64,000 nucleotides of DNA from an uncultured Euryhalocaulis sp. Lineage in GTDB: Bacteria; Pseudomonadota; Alphaproteobacteria; Caulobacterales; Maricaulaceae. Position 1 is the first letter of the stretch. Each line of letters starts with the position of its first letter. Below the pieces are notes generated by a model, which did not search any database, was not told where the DNA came from, and worked only from the letters and a program-made list of their open reading frames with translations. The position numbers were made by a program, and so were the translations under genes. The stretch is from the NCBI GenBank assembly GCA_913055605.1, contig CAJXKJ010000003.1, positions 62,001 to 126,000 of the forward strand. Direction: 5' to 3'. Of this stretch, positions 17,749 through 26,858 are shown in pieces.

Positions 17749-19107
17749 CTAAGCGTTGGCCGATTCGCGCTCGCGGCCGGCTGTCCGGCCGCCTTTGAAG
17801 AATTCCACGAGCGATTCAACCACATATCCAAGTTGGGTTCTATCGAGCCCCGGATAGACGCCGATCCAGAAGGTCGCGTCCATCACCAGGTCTGTGTTTT
17901 TCAGCTCGCCGTGAATGCGGTAGTCGCGGCCCTTGAAATAGGGCTGGCGCGTCAGATTGCCGGCGAACAGAAGGCGCGAGCCGATCCGCTTTTCGTCCAG
18001 GAATTGCTGGATCTTCTGCCGGGTCTCGGAGCTGCCGTCGCGCACCGTGATCGGGAAGCCGAACCAGGACGGGTCGCTGTCCGGTGTGGCCTCCGGCAGG
18101 ATCAAATGATCCTCCAGCACGGCCAGATTCTCTTTCAGGAAACGGAAATTGTCCTTCCGCGCCTGAACGAAGCCGTCCAGCCGGTCCATTTGGGCCAGCG
18201 CGACGGCCGCCTGCATGTCGGTGATCTTCAGATTATAGCCGAGATGCGAGTAGATATATTTGTGGTCGTAGCCGAGCGGCAGGTCGCCCATCTTCCATTT
18301 GAAGCGGCGTCCGCACGTGTCTTCGTCCCCCGGCGCGCAATAGCAGTCGCGGCCCCAGTCGCGCACCGATTCCGCCAGCTTGTTCAGGAACTCGTTATTG
18401 GTGAAAACCGCGCCGCCTTCGCCCATCGTGATGTGGTGGGCCGGATAGAAGCTGAGCGTGGCGATGTCGCCGAAGCCGCCGACCAGCTCCCCGCCATAGC
18501 GGGAGCCGAGCGCGTCGCAGCAATCCTCGACCACCCACAGATTGCGCTCTTTCGCGATGCGCGTGACCTCGGCCAGGTTGAACGGATTGCCCAGCGTGTG
18601 GGCGATCATGATCGCTTTTGTCTTCGGCCCGATCGCCTCCTCGATCAGCGAGGCGTCGATATTGTAGGTCGGCACGTCGATATCGACGAAGACCGGCACC
18701 AGGCCGTTCACGATCGAGGGGTTCACCGTGGTCGGGAAGCCGGCGGCGACGGTCAGCACCTCGTCGCCCGGCTGCAGGCCCGGACGGTTGCGCAGCTTGG
18801 GCGAGGTGAGGGCGCTCATCGCCACCAGATTGGCGGAGGAGCCGGAATTCACCGTCAAAGCGTGCTTGACGCCCAGGAAGCCGGCCAGCCGCGCCTCGAA
18901 CGCCTCGTTGAAGCGGCCGGTGGTCAGCCAACCGTCGAGCGAGGAATCGACCAGATTGCGCAGCTCCGGCGCGCCGATCACCTTTCCGGACGGCGGCACC
19001 GAGGAATTGCCCGGCGTGAAGGGGCGCGGGGCGTGCGCCAGATTGGCGTACTCCTCCGTCAGGCGCAGGATCTCGGCGCGGAGCGCTTCGGGATCGTTCG
19101 CGCTCAT
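17749..19107 (-). CDS. rfbH: CDP-4-keto-6-deoxy-D-glucose 3-dehydrase (E1, RfbH/DdhC)
   Basis: A 452-residue PMP-dependent iron-sulfur dehydrase. In [16 protein letters not shown] the usual PLP-binding Lys of the aminotransferase fold is His224/His225, the hallmark of the E1 class. [15 protein letters not shown] (Cys255, Cys257, Cys265) holds the [2Fe-2S] ligands together with Cys196/197 nearby. It removes the C3 hydroxyl of CDP-4-keto-6-deoxyglucose, producing the CDP-4-keto-3,6-dideoxy sugar, and needs an E3 reductase (DdhD/AscD) that I do not find in the window. ATG 19107 overlaps the rfbG stop by four bases; the longer frame to 19197 is unneeded. It is the third step of the operon starting at 20953. 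Confidence 0.93.
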   Translation of the reverse strand: MSANDPEALRAEILRLTEEYANLAHAPRPFTPGNSSVPPSGKVIGAPELRNLVDSSLDGWLTTGRFNEAFEARLAGFLGVKHALTVNSGSSANLVAMSALTSPKLRNRPGLQPGDEVLTVAAGFPTTVNPSIVNGLVPVFVDIDVPTYNIDASLIEEAIGPKTKAIMIAHTLGNPFNLAEVTRIAKERNLWVVEDCCDALGSRYGGELVGGFGDIATLSFYPAHHITMGEGGAVFTNNEFLNKLAESVRDWGRDCYCAPGDEDTCGRRFKWKMGDLPLGYDHKYIYSHLGYNLKITDMQAAVALAQMDRLDGFVQARKDNFRFLKENLAVLEDHLILPEATPDSDPSWFGFPITVRDGSSETRQKIQQFLDEKRIGSRLLFAGNLTRQPYFKGRDYRIHGELKNTDLVMDATFWIGVYPGLDRTQLGYVVESLVEFFKGGRTAGRERESANA

Positions 19108-20189
19108 GCCGCCGCTCCGGCGAGGGCCGAATAGTCGGAAATCTGCTGAAGCGTCACGGCGCGCATGTCCTGGCTTTCCTTGTCGGCGCGGTACCATTGG
19201 GCGGTGGCGCGCAGGGCCTGTTCCAGACCCCAGGCGGGGCGCCAGCCGAGCACATGCTCGGCCTTGGAAATGTCCAGCCTCAGCAGCCCGGCCTCATGCG
19301 GCGCGTTCCCGCCGCTGCGGTCGTCCCACCGCAGACCGTCGCCCAGTTCGTTTTGAAGCAAGCCCAGAACACCCCGTACGGGCTGCACATCCCCGGCGTG
19401 CGGCCCAAAGTTCCAACCACCCTCGAATCCGGCCCCATCATCCCACAAACGCTCCGCGAGAATCAAATATCCGCGCAGCGGTTCAAGCACATGCTGCCAG
19501 GGCCGCACCGCGTCCGGACAGCGGATCTGCACCGCCTCGCCGGCCGCCCAGGCGCGCATGATGTCGGGGACCAGCCGGTCCTTCGCCCAGTCGCCGCCGC
19601 CGATGACATTGCCCGCCCGGCCGGAGGCCAGGACCGGCCCGCCGGCCCCGGGGCGGAAGAAGCTGCGGGCATAGGCGCCGGCGACCAGTTCTGCGCAGCC
19701 CTTGCTGCTGGAATAGGGGTCGTAGCCGCCCATCGCGTCGGATTCCCGATAGCCCCAGACCCATTCCCGGTTCTCGTAGCATTTGTCGCTGGTGATATTG
19801 ACGATCACCCGGACGCTGTCCGCTGCGCGCGCGGCCTCGAACAGGTTCACCGTGCCCATGACATTGGTGCCGTAGGTCCCGACCGGGTCGTCATAGGACA
19901 GGCGGACCAGCGACTGGGCCGCCATATGGATCACGATGTCCGGGGCGAAGGCGGTCAGCGCCGCGGTCAGCCGGTCGCCGTCCCGGATGTCGGCGATCGT
20001 ATGCTCGATCCCCTCGGCGGCGCGGGCCTTCTCGAACAGGCTGGGCGTGCTGGGCGGCTCCAGCGCATAGCCGGCCACCTGGGCGCCCATCTCGCGCAGC
20101 CACAGCGTCAGCCAGCTTCCCTTGAATCCGGTATGGCCGGTCAGAAAGACGCGCTTGCCCGACCAGAAGTCCCGGTTCGGCGTCACCAT
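19104..20189 (-). CDS. rfbG: CDP-glucose 4,6-dehydratase (RfbG/DdhB)
   Basis: A 361-residue extended [23 protein letters not shown] carries the dinucleotide-binding glycines in the form typical of CDP-glucose 4,6-dehydratase, [14 protein letters not shown] follows, and [13 protein letters not shown] gives the catalytic Yxxx[18 protein letters not shown] is the Thr/Ser-Asp-Lys block specific to this subfamily. It converts CDP-D-glucose to CDP-4-keto-6-deoxy-D-glucose. The start at 20189 overlaps the rfbF stop by seven bases and its own stop overlaps the rfbH start, so the three genes are translationally coupled. Length is normal for the family. Confidence 0.95.
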   Translation of the reverse strand: MVTPNRDFWSGKRVFLTGHTGFKGSWLTLWLREMGAQVAGYALEPPSTPSLFEKARAAEGIEHTIADIRDGDRLTAALTAFAPDIVIHMAAQSLVRLSYDDPVGTYGTNVMGTVNLFEAARAADSVRVIVNITSDKCYENREWVWGYRESDAMGGYDPYSSSKGCAELVAGAYARSFFRPGAGGPVLASGRAGNVIGGGDWAKDRLVPDIMRAWAAGEAVQIRCPDAVRPWQHVLEPLRGYLILAERLWDDGAGFEGGWNFGPHAGDVQPVRGVLGLLQNELGDGLRWDDRSGGNAPHEAGLLRLDISKAEHVLGWRPAWGLEQALRATAQWYRADKESQDMRAVTLQQISDYSALAGAAA

Positions 20190-20953
20190 GTCTTCCAGGG
20201 CGGATTGGGCGAATTCCAGAGGGATTCCAGCTGGTATTTGTCGCGCAGCGTGTCCATCGGCTGCCAGAAGCCCTCATGGGCGAAGGCGGCCAGCTCGTCC
20301 TGCGCGACCAGCCGGTGCAGGGGCTCCTGCTCCCAGACCGTCTCGTCGCCGTCGACCAGATCGATGGCCGCCGGCTTCAGCACGAAAAAGCCGCCATTGA
20401 TCCAGCCGCCGTCGCCGCGGGGCTTTTCGGTGAAATCCGTGACCCGCCCCTGCTCCAGCGTCAGCGAGCCGAACCGGCCCGGCGGCATGACCGCCGTCAC
20501 CGTGCCCATCTTGCCGGATTTCTTATGGAATTCGACCAGCGCGCCGATATCGACCGAGCTGAGCCCGTCGCCATAGGTGAAGCAGAAATCCTCGTCGGGA
20601 TCGAGATAGTCGCGGACCCGCTTCAGGCGGCCGCCGGTGAAGGTCTTCTCGCCGGTGTCGACCAGCGTGATGCGCCAGGGCTCGGCCTGGTTGTTGTGGA
20701 CGGTGGTCTCGCCGGTGCGCAGGTCGATCGTCACGTCGGCCATGTGCAGGCCGTAATTGCTGAAATACTCCTTGATGACATAGCCCTTATAGCCGAGGCA
20801 CACGACGAAGTCGTTGATTCCATGGCTGGAATACATCTTCATGATGTGCCACAGGATGGGCTTGCCGCCGATTTCGACCATCGGCTTCGGCTTGACCTCG
20901 GTCTCTTCGGCCAGACGGCTTCCCAGTCCGCCCGCCAGGATCACGACCTTCAC
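20183..20953 (-). CDS. rfbF: Glucose-1-phosphate cytidylyltransferase (RfbF/DdhA)
   Basis: A 256-residue nucleotidyltransferase, the normal length for RfbF. KVVILAGGLGSRLAEETEVK with KPKPMVEIGGKPILWHIMK is the family N-terminus, FCFTYGDGLSSVDI contains the metal-binding Asp, and GGWINGGFFVLKP is the sugar-binding block. It forms CDP-glucose, the first step of the 3,6-dideoxyhexose branch. The GTG at 20953 is chosen because GAGGGGAGA lies just upstream; a longer frame to 21082 has no support. The 251 bases up to the divergent gene at 21205 must hold the promoters for both directions, though I cannot point to defined -35/-10 boxes. Confidence 0.95.
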   Translation of the reverse strand: MKVVILAGGLGSRLAEETEVKPKPMVEIGGKPILWHIMKMYSSHGINDFVVCLGYKGYVIKEYFSNYGLHMADVTIDLRTGETTVHNNQAEPWRITLVDTGEKTFTGGRLKRVRDYLDPDEDFCFTYGDGLSSVDIGALVEFHKKSGKMGTVTAVMPPGRFGSLTLEQGRVTDFTEKPRGDGGWINGGFFVLKPAAIDLVDGDETVWEQEPLHRLVAQDELAAFAHEGFWQPMDTLRDKYQLESLWNSPNPPWKTW

Positions 20954-21204
20954 TGCGCGTCTCCCCTCGCGCCGCCGCGGCGCGTTCCCGATCTGCATTC
21001 CCCTGGCCGCCGGATCGCGCAAGCGCATGGCGGAAAACGGAATCCCCAGCGCGCGTCCCGGAAGGCCGGGACTTGGTGGCACTCCCGGTCCCGAATGACA
21101 ATACGCCTCGTGGAGCGCGGGTCCGGCCGCGTTGAACCGCCCGGGAGGGTCGTCTATTCAGCCGCCGCGGCCGCTTTCGCCGCTGCCAGCCGGTCGTCGC
21201 CATA

Positions 21205-22638
21205 ATGCCCGCGGATTCCGCCACCCTGAACGGTTTCGATTGCGCCGATCTGGACGCCGCGCTGGACCACGCCGGCCCGGCGCTGGATGCGCTGGCGGGG
21301 CGGTCGGTCTTCGTCACCGGCGGCACCGGCTTTATCGGCCAATGGGTGCTGGCGCTGCTGGCGCGCGCCAATGCGGTGCGGGGCCTCGGCGTCTCGGTCA
21401 CCGCGCTGACGCGGTCGCGCGATTCCTTCGCCGCCCGGTGCCCGGACCTGGCGGACGATCCGGCGATCCGCACGGTCGAGGGCGATGTGCGCCATTTCGA
21501 CTATCCCAAGGGCCGGTTCGACTATGTGATCCATGGCGCGACCGACACCAGCGCGGCGGCGGACCGCGAGCCGCTGAAGCTGGCCGACACGATCCTGGGC
21601 GGGACGCGCCGGGTGCTGGATTTCGCGATGACCTGCGGCGCGAAGCGGGTCCTGATCATGAGTTCCGGCGCGGTCTACGGCGCCCAGCCCGAGGGGCTGG
21701 ACGGCTTTCCGGAAGACTATGCGGGCGCCTGCGCGACCACCGACCGTCGCTCCGCCTATGGACAGGCCAAGCGGATGGCCGAGCAGCTGGCCACGATCTA
21801 TCGCGCCGAATACGGGCTGGACGCGGTGGTCTGCCGCCTGTTCGCCTTTGTCGGGCCGGGCATGGCGCTGGACGGGCATTTCGCCATCGGCAATTTCATC
21901 CGCGACGCGGTGGCGGGGGAGACGGTGACGGTCGGCGGCGACGGAACGCCGCTGCGCTCCTATCTCTATGCCGGCGATCTGGCCGCCTGGCTGGTCCGCA
22001 TCCTGACCCATGAAGGCGGGCCGGAGGCGGTGAATGTCGGCTCCGGCGAGGCGGTCTCCATCGCCGATCTGGCCGCGCTGGTCGCCGCGACCGTGCCCGG
22101 CGCGCAGGGGGTGGAGATCAAGGGAACGCCCCAGCCGGGCGGCTTCCGCTCCCGCTACACGCCGGACGTGACGCTGGCGCGCGAGACCTTTGGCGCGGAG
22201 GCGTGGACGCCTTTGGCCGAGGCCATCGCCAGAACCGTCGAATGGGCCCGCCGCCGCCCGGACGAAAGCCACGCCCCGGCGCCAGGCCGCCACGCCAATG
22301 AGGGATCGAAGGGCGAAAAGAGCCTGACCTTCGTCGTCGATATCGACGGGGTGATCGCCAGCCTGACGCCCGACAACGACTATGCGAAGGCGACGCCCCA
22401 GAGCGCCACGATCACGGCGATCAACCGGCTGTACGACGCCGGCCACCGGATCGTGCTGTTCACCGCGCGCGGCTCGGCCACCGGGATCGACTGGTCCGAG
22501 GTGACGCGCGGCCAGATGGACAGCTGGGGCGTGCGCTATCACGATCTGCGCTTCGGCAAGCCGGCGGCCGACTTCTATATCGACGACCGGATGCTGTCGG
22601 TGGCCGAGTTCGGCAACATTCTGGACGCGATGCAGTGA
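21205..22638 (+). CDS. Fusion of an extended SDR sugar epimerase/reductase with a HAD-superfamily domain
   Basis: A 477-residue two-domain protein. Residues about 30-350 are an extended SDR: VFVTGGTGFIGQW (GxxGxxG at 39-45), SSGAVYGA, and SAYGQAKR with Tyr185 and Lys189. Residues about 372-477 are a small HAD-type domain with FVVDIDGVIASL (Asp379, Asp381), LFTAR (418-422), Lys452 in RFGKPAADF, and Asp460-Asp461 in YIDDRML, so the phosphatase-type catalytic set looks complete. A Pro/Ala-rich linker joins them. It diverges from rfbF, making it a candidate for the 4-keto reductase (YerF-like role) of the CDP-sugar pathway; the HAD part may dephosphorylate a sugar precursor. No clear Shine-Dalgarno precedes the ATG. 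Confidence 0.78.
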   Translation: MPADSATLNGFDCADLDAALDHAGPALDALAGRSVFVTGGTGFIGQWVLALLARANAVRGLGVSVTALTRSRDSFAARCPDLADDPAIRTVEGDVRHFDYPKGRFDYVIHGATDTSAAADREPLKLADTILGGTRRVLDFAMTCGAKRVLIMSSGAVYGAQPEGLDGFPEDYAGACATTDRRSAYGQAKRMAEQLATIYRAEYGLDAVVCRLFAFVGPGMALDGHFAIGNFIRDAVAGETVTVGGDGTPLRSYLYAGDLAAWLVRILTHEGGPEAVNVGSGEAVSIADLAALVAATVPGAQGVEIKGTPQPGGFRSRYTPDVTLARETFGAEAWTPLAEAIARTVEWARRRPDESHAPAPGRHANEGSKGEKSLTFVVDIDGVIASLTPDNDYAKATPQSATITAINRLYDAGHRIVLFTARGSATGIDWSEVTRGQMDSWGVRYHDLRFGKPAADFYIDDRMLSVAEFGNILDAMQ

Positions 22639-22771
22639 CGGTTTCCGGCGCGGCGTTCTGGCTGTTGCGCGGCCCGGATGGATCGCTCATTTTTCCCATT
22701 CTTCCAAGCGCCTGGCGGTCGTCTTGCGCGATTCCCCGCCGCGGCGGCCACAGCAACAGGGCGACGTCCCC

Positions 22772-23986
22772 TTGAATATCGAGACGCTGTTCAATTCAGC
22801 CGACCTGAAGCGTTTTCATTTCCCGGGAACGGTCGTCTGGGGCGCAGGCTGCCGCGACCGCATCGCCGATCTGGCGGCCGATTCCGCCTCCGTCTGGCTG
22901 TTCGTCGACGCCTATTTCGCGGAGGACCCGTTCACGCGCGGCCTGCGCGAGGCGCTGGGCGCGCGGCTGACCCGAACCGAAATCTGCGCCACCACGCCGC
23001 GCACCGAAAGCCTGCGCGCGATGGCCGAGTCCGGCCAGCCGCCGGAAGCCGTGATCGCCATCGGCGGCGGCAGCACGATGGATGCGGCCAAGGCGGTGAT
23101 CGCGCACTGGCTGTATGGGACGTTCGACGGCGTTGGCATGGGCGAGAAGCGCGGCCTGCCGCCGCTGCAGGACGGGGTGCGTCCCTTGCTGATCACCGCG
23201 CCGACCACCGCGGGCACCGGCGCGGACGCCAGCCGCTATTACGTCACCTATGGCGAGACCGACCACGCCAAGGTGCACGGCAAGAGCTGGCGGCTGGTCG
23301 CCGACTGGCTGGTGCTGGACCCGGCCTTCATGCGCGGCTCGCCGGGGCCGCTGCTGGTCAGCTCCGCCTTCGACGCCTTCATCCATTGTTTCGAGTCCTA
23401 TCTGTGCCGCTATGAACGCTCCTGGTTCGGCGACATGCTGTCGCTGGACGCCATGCCACGCATCGTGCGCGCGCTGGACCGCGCGCTGAACGGCGCGCCG
23501 GACGACGAGACGCTGCTGGAGCTGCTCTACGCGGCGACCATCGGCGGCATGGCGATCTCCAATATCCGCACCGGCAATATCCATGAGGCGGCCGGCGCGC
23601 TGCTGGAGGCGACGGGCCTGACCCATCCCGAAACGCTGATGGTGTTTCTGAAGCCGGCCTACCGCCAGTACCGCGAGGCCATCGCCGACCGCGAGGCGCT
23701 GCTGATGCGCCGCTTCGCCAGCGACGCGCCGGAGCTGGGATTCGAGACGTTCGAGGACGTGATCGCATGGTGGGAGCGCGCCTTCGACGGCGCCGGCCTG
23801 ATGCGGCGCATCCGCGAGGGCGTCGCGGGCGTGACCCTGCCCGAGAGCGAGCTGAAGGCGCGCATCTTCGAGCGCGTGGCGACCGACCGGGTCTGGTGCG
23901 GCAAGGAAAGCCCGGCGCCGCTGGACGACGACGCCGTGCGGGGCTTTATCGACGATGCGCTGTCGGCCTACGAACGCGCGCGCTGA
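22772..23986 (+). CDS. Iron-containing (group III) alcohol dehydrogenase
   Basis: A 404-residue protein of the iron-type alcohol dehydrogenase/dehydroquinate synthase-like superfamily. FPGTVVWGAG opens the domain, AVIAIGGGSTMDAAKAVIAH (about 94-113) is the NAD(P)-binding motif, PLLITAPTTAGTGADAS is the standard following block, and Asp201 and His205 in FDAFIHCFES start the metal-ligand set. The likely start is TTG 22772, with AGG 12 bases upstream; an earlier TTG at 22724 is possible and no ATG is available. It probably reduces an aldehyde or keto group of a small metabolite used for the glycan or its substituents. It is followed at 15 bases by a lipid-linked-sugar type GT2. Confidence 0.85.
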   Translation: MNIETLFNSADLKRFHFPGTVVWGAGCRDRIADLAADSASVWLFVDAYFAEDPFTRGLREALGARLTRTEICATTPRTESLRAMAESGQPPEAVIAIGGGSTMDAAKAVIAHWLYGTFDGVGMGEKRGLPPLQDGVRPLLITAPTTAGTGADASRYYVTYGETDHAKVHGKSWRLVADWLVLDPAFMRGSPGPLLVSSAFDAFIHCFESYLCRYERSWFGDMLSLDAMPRIVRALDRALNGAPDDETLLELLYAATIGGMAISNIRTGNIHEAAGALLEATGLTHPETLMVFLKPAYRQYREAIADREALLMRRFASDAPELGFETFEDVIAWWERAFDGAGLMRRIREGVAGVTLPESELKARIFERVATDRVWCGKESPAPLDDDAVRGFIDDALSAYERAR

Positions 23987-24001
23987 AGGAATCGCCGCCC
24001 T

Positions 24002-25012
24002 ATGACGGATACGACCGCATCCCATTCCGCGCCGCGCGCGCCCGCCGGGCGGCGCAAGACCGTCTCCATCATGACGCCCTGCTATAACGAGGAAGAGGGC
24101 ATCACGGAGTGCTACGCCCGGGTACGCGAGGTCATGGAGACCCAGCTGCCGGACTATGATTTCGAGCATCTGTTCATCGACAATTGCTCGGAGGACCGCA
24201 CGGTCGAGATCCTGAAAGGGATCGCCGCCGAGGACCGGCGCGTGAAGATCATCGTCAATGCGCGCAATTTCGGGCTCAGCCGCTCGCCCTATCACGGCAT
24301 GCTGGAGGCCACCGGCGATTGCGTCGTGCCGATCGTCGCCGACCTGCAGACACCGCCTGAGCTGCTGCCGAAATTCGTGGCGCACTGGGAAGAGGGCTAT
24401 CCGATGGTCATCGCCGTGCGCACGGGGATGGAGGAGGACATCTTCCTGCGCTTCGCGCGGAAGGTCTTCTACGGCCTGATGGCGCGCCTGTCCCAGGTCC
24501 AGCAGATCCGCAATTTCATCGGCTTCGGCCTGTTCGACCGCAAGGTCGTGAACATCCTGCGCGACCTGCAGGAGCCCGACCCCTATGTGCGCGGCCTGGT
24601 GTCCGAGATCGGGTTTGACAAGGCCTTCGTCGAGTACCACCAGCCGCCGCGCAAGCACGGCAAGTCCCGGCACAGCTTCTTCGACCTGCTGGAGCTGTCG
24701 ATGCTGGCCCTGACCGCCTATTCCAAGGCGCCGCTGCGCCTGCTGATGATCGCCGGGGTGATCCTGGCCAGCCTCAGCCTGTTCGTCGGCTTCATCTATC
24801 TGATCCTGAAGCTGGCCTTCTGGAACTCCTTCCCCGTGGGCACCGCCCCGCTGCTGCTGGCGACGCTGTTCTTCGCCGCGGTCCAGCTGCTCGCGCTTGG
24901 CCTGATCGGGGAATATATCGGCCTGATCCTGCGCTATGCGCGGCGCTTCCCGCTGGTGATCGAAAAGGAGCGGGTGAATTTCGACGCCCCGCCGGACCGG
25001 TCCGATGCCTGA
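24002..25012 (+). CDS. GtrB/DPM1-type family 2 glycosyltransferase with C-terminal membrane pair
   Basis: A 336-residue GT2. VSIMTPCYNEEEGITECY begins the catalytic domain, LFIDNCSEDRTVEIL is the next block, and VVPIVADLQTPPELL replaces the usual DLQDPP with DLQTPP. HGKSRHSFFDLLELSM leads into two transmembrane segments (about residues 245-272 and 280-310), the layout of polyprenyl-phosphate glycosyltransferases such as GtrB. It likely makes an undecaprenyl-phosphate sugar for a membrane GT-C enzyme; the polytopic proteins at 2258, 9327 and 44564 are possible users. The stop overlaps the next start by eight bases. Confidence 0.85.
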   Translation: MTDTTASHSAPRAPAGRRKTVSIMTPCYNEEEGITECYARVREVMETQLPDYDFEHLFIDNCSEDRTVEILKGIAAEDRRVKIIVNARNFGLSRSPYHGMLEATGDCVVPIVADLQTPPELLPKFVAHWEEGYPMVIAVRTGMEEDIFLRFARKVFYGLMARLSQVQQIRNFIGFGLFDRKVVNILRDLQEPDPYVRGLVSEIGFDKAFVEYHQPPRKHGKSRHSFFDLLELSMLALTAYSKAPLRLLMIAGVILASLSLFVGFIYLILKLAFWNSFPVGTAPLLLATLFFAAVQLLALGLIGEYIGLILRYARRFPLVIEKERVNFDAPPDRSDA

Positions 25013-26420
25013 CGCGATTCGGCTCGCGCTGGTTCTTTCGGGCGGGGCGCCGGGCGCGGCGGAGTTGCGCGCCGCGGCGGACGCTGCCGGCGTGCCGTGC
25101 CCCGACAGCCTTGAGGCGGCGCGCGCGCCGGGCGCGGCGGTCATCCTGGTCACGGACGATGCGGCCCTGGCCGAAACGGCAGCGGAAGAGCGCGGGATCG
25201 TTCCAGTTCTGATCTGCGGCGAGGGGCCGTTCGCGCGCGCCGCCGTGGCCTGCGTCGCCAGCGCCGCCGACGCCGCGCCGCTGCTGGAGGCGGGGTCCGA
25301 TTGCGCGCTGCTGGTTCCATTCGTGGAAGAGCAGAAGACCGTCGCCGCGCGCCAGACCGCGCGGGGCGCGGAACTGGAACAGGCGATCCGCGCCGCCGGC
25401 GGCCTCTATGTCGCGGGCACCGGCGCGGTCGGCGTGCAGGCGCTGGCCGCCGCGAGGCGCATCGATCTACCGGTGCAGGGTTTCATCGACAACAATCCCG
25501 ATCGTCAGGGCACGGTCCAGCATGGCCTGCCGGTGAAGGCGCCGTCCGACCTGGACCCGCGGACCGACGTCGTCGCCCCGGCGGCGGGCCGGCACGCCTT
25601 CGCCCAGCAGACCCAGTTGCAGGACATGGGCTTCGGCAATGTGGCCTCCCTGTCGGAGTTGTTCTTCCTGACCGAGGCGCCGGAAACGCCGGAAAAGGAT
25701 TATCTGGACGATCTGTGGCCCAATCGCGGGCGCTATCTGGGTCTCTTTTTGGCCCTCGGCGACGCCGAGAGCCGCCGCGTGATGGAGGCCGTGGTCAGCC
25801 ACCGGCTCAGCCTGTCCATCGCGCCGCTGGCCGGGGCGATGGACGCCGAAACCCCGCAATGGTTCGACCGGGCCTTCATGCCGGTCCGCGCCGATCAGGT
25901 GTTCGTGGACGGCGGCGCCTTCGACGGCGACACAGTGGCGGGCTTCCTGCAGGCCCATGGCGCGCCCTATGCGGCGATCCATGCCTTCGAGCCGGACCCG
26001 GAGATCGCCGCGCGCGCCCGCACCAATCTGGCGGGCGCCGACAATGTCGCGGTCCACGCCATGGGCCTCGGCAGCGGGCCGCAGACCCTGCGCTTCGCCA
26101 GCACCGGGGTGACCGACGGGCGGCTGGTCGAGGAAGGCGGGACCGAAATCCGCATCGACTCGGTGGACCGGGTGGTCGAGGGGCCGGTGACCTTCCTGAA
26201 GCTGGACGTGGAGGGGGCGGAGGCCGAGGCCATCGAGGGCGCCAAAGCCCATATCCGGAACGACCATCCGCTGGTCGCCATGGCGGTGTATCACAAGGCG
26301 CCGGATATCTGGGCGCTGCCGGCGCAATTGCAGGCGCTGGGCCGCCCCTACGACCTGTTCATGCGCCACTACACGCAGGTTGCCTTCGAGACCGTAATTT
26401 ATGCCGTCCCGCGAGGCTGA
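25005..26420 (+). CDS. FkbM methyltransferase with an N-terminal Rossmann-like domain
   Basis: A 471-residue protein. The C-terminal part (about 295-470) is a complete FkbM domain: FVDGGAFDGDTVAGFL, HAFEPDPEIAARARTNL, and VTFLKLDVEGAEAEAIEGA followed by MAVYHKAPDIWALPAQL. The N-terminal part (about 120-225) contains LYVAGTGAVGVQALAAARR and VQGFIDNNPDRQGTVQHG, a Rossmann-like block seen in many glycan proteins that ends with an acyltransferase or other domain (the PglD N-terminal fold is similar). The first 115 residues are Ala-rich and unrecognised. The start overlaps the preceding GT2 by eight bases. The same C-terminal organisation is partly visible in the truncated gene at position 1. Confidence 0.83.
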   Translation: MPDAIRLALVLSGGAPGAAELRAAADAAGVPCPDSLEAARAPGAAVILVTDDAALAETAAEERGIVPVLICGEGPFARAAVACVASAADAAPLLEAGSDCALLVPFVEEQKTVAARQTARGAELEQAIRAAGGLYVAGTGAVGVQALAAARRIDLPVQGFIDNNPDRQGTVQHGLPVKAPSDLDPRTDVVAPAAGRHAFAQQTQLQDMGFGNVASLSELFFLTEAPETPEKDYLDDLWPNRGRYLGLFLALGDAESRRVMEAVVSHRLSLSIAPLAGAMDAETPQWFDRAFMPVRADQVFVDGGAFDGDTVAGFLQAHGAPYAAIHAFEPDPEIAARARTNLAGADNVAVHAMGLGSGPQTLRFASTGVTDGRLVEEGGTEIRIDSVDRVVEGPVTFLKLDVEGAEAEAIEGAKAHIRNDHPLVAMAVYHKAPDIWALPAQLQALGRPYDLFMRHYTQVAFETVIYAVPRG

Positions 26421-26506
26421 CGCCTTGGCGGGGGTTGGCTTCTAACGTATTGGATATGGGCGGGAAGGGCGGGAACGCCCGACAGCGCGCAAAAGGGACT
26501 GTGTGA

Positions 26507-26830
26507 ATGACTCTTATCCAGCGACTTCTGGGACGTTCGGGAAGCGATGTTGAGACCGCGCGGGCCTCGCTCGGCCCGGTTCTGGAAGGGATGGACAATC
26601 AGAGCCAGCTGATCGACTCGCGCTTCAAGGAAATCTACGCCGCGCTGGAAAGCCTCGATAACCGCCTGAGCGAGATCGCCGGCTCCATGCACGAGGTCGC
26701 CCGGGCGACCCGCGAGGTGACCGACCTGCAGAAGTCCCAGCTGGTCATGGCCCGTGAGGAATGCGAGGCGCTTGAGAGCGTCGCCGCCGCGCTGGAAAGC
26801 GATACGCGCGACAAGCGCGGCGCCGCGTAG
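26507..26830 (+). CDS. Small coiled-coil protein, function unknown
   Basis: A 107-residue hydrophilic protein with heptad-like leucine/isoleucine spacing through most of its length (FKEIYAALESLDNRLSEIAG, then a second helix around residues 65-100), so a long helical hairpin or coiled coil is likely. There is no signal peptide or membrane segment. AAGGGA-like bases at 26493-26498 sit nine bases before the ATG, and the gene lies 28 bases ahead of the methyltransferase-like gene on the same strand, so it is expressed. It could be a scaffold or subunit for a neighbouring enzyme; no family is recognised. Confidence 0.6.
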   Translation: MTLIQRLLGRSGSDVETARASLGPVLEGMDNQSQLIDSRFKEIYAALESLDNRLSEIAGSMHEVARATREVTDLQKSQLVMAREECEALESVAAALESDTRDKRGAA

Positions 26831-26858
26831 GCGCGGCGTCACGCGCCGGGGATAATCC

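Noticed and set aside
14441-17752. 1103-residue plus-strand open frame
   Set aside because: It is antisense to the ThDP and NeuB-cupin genes, which have clear domain motifs; its own sequence is the Arg/His/Val/Gly-rich type seen when high-GC genes are read backwards.
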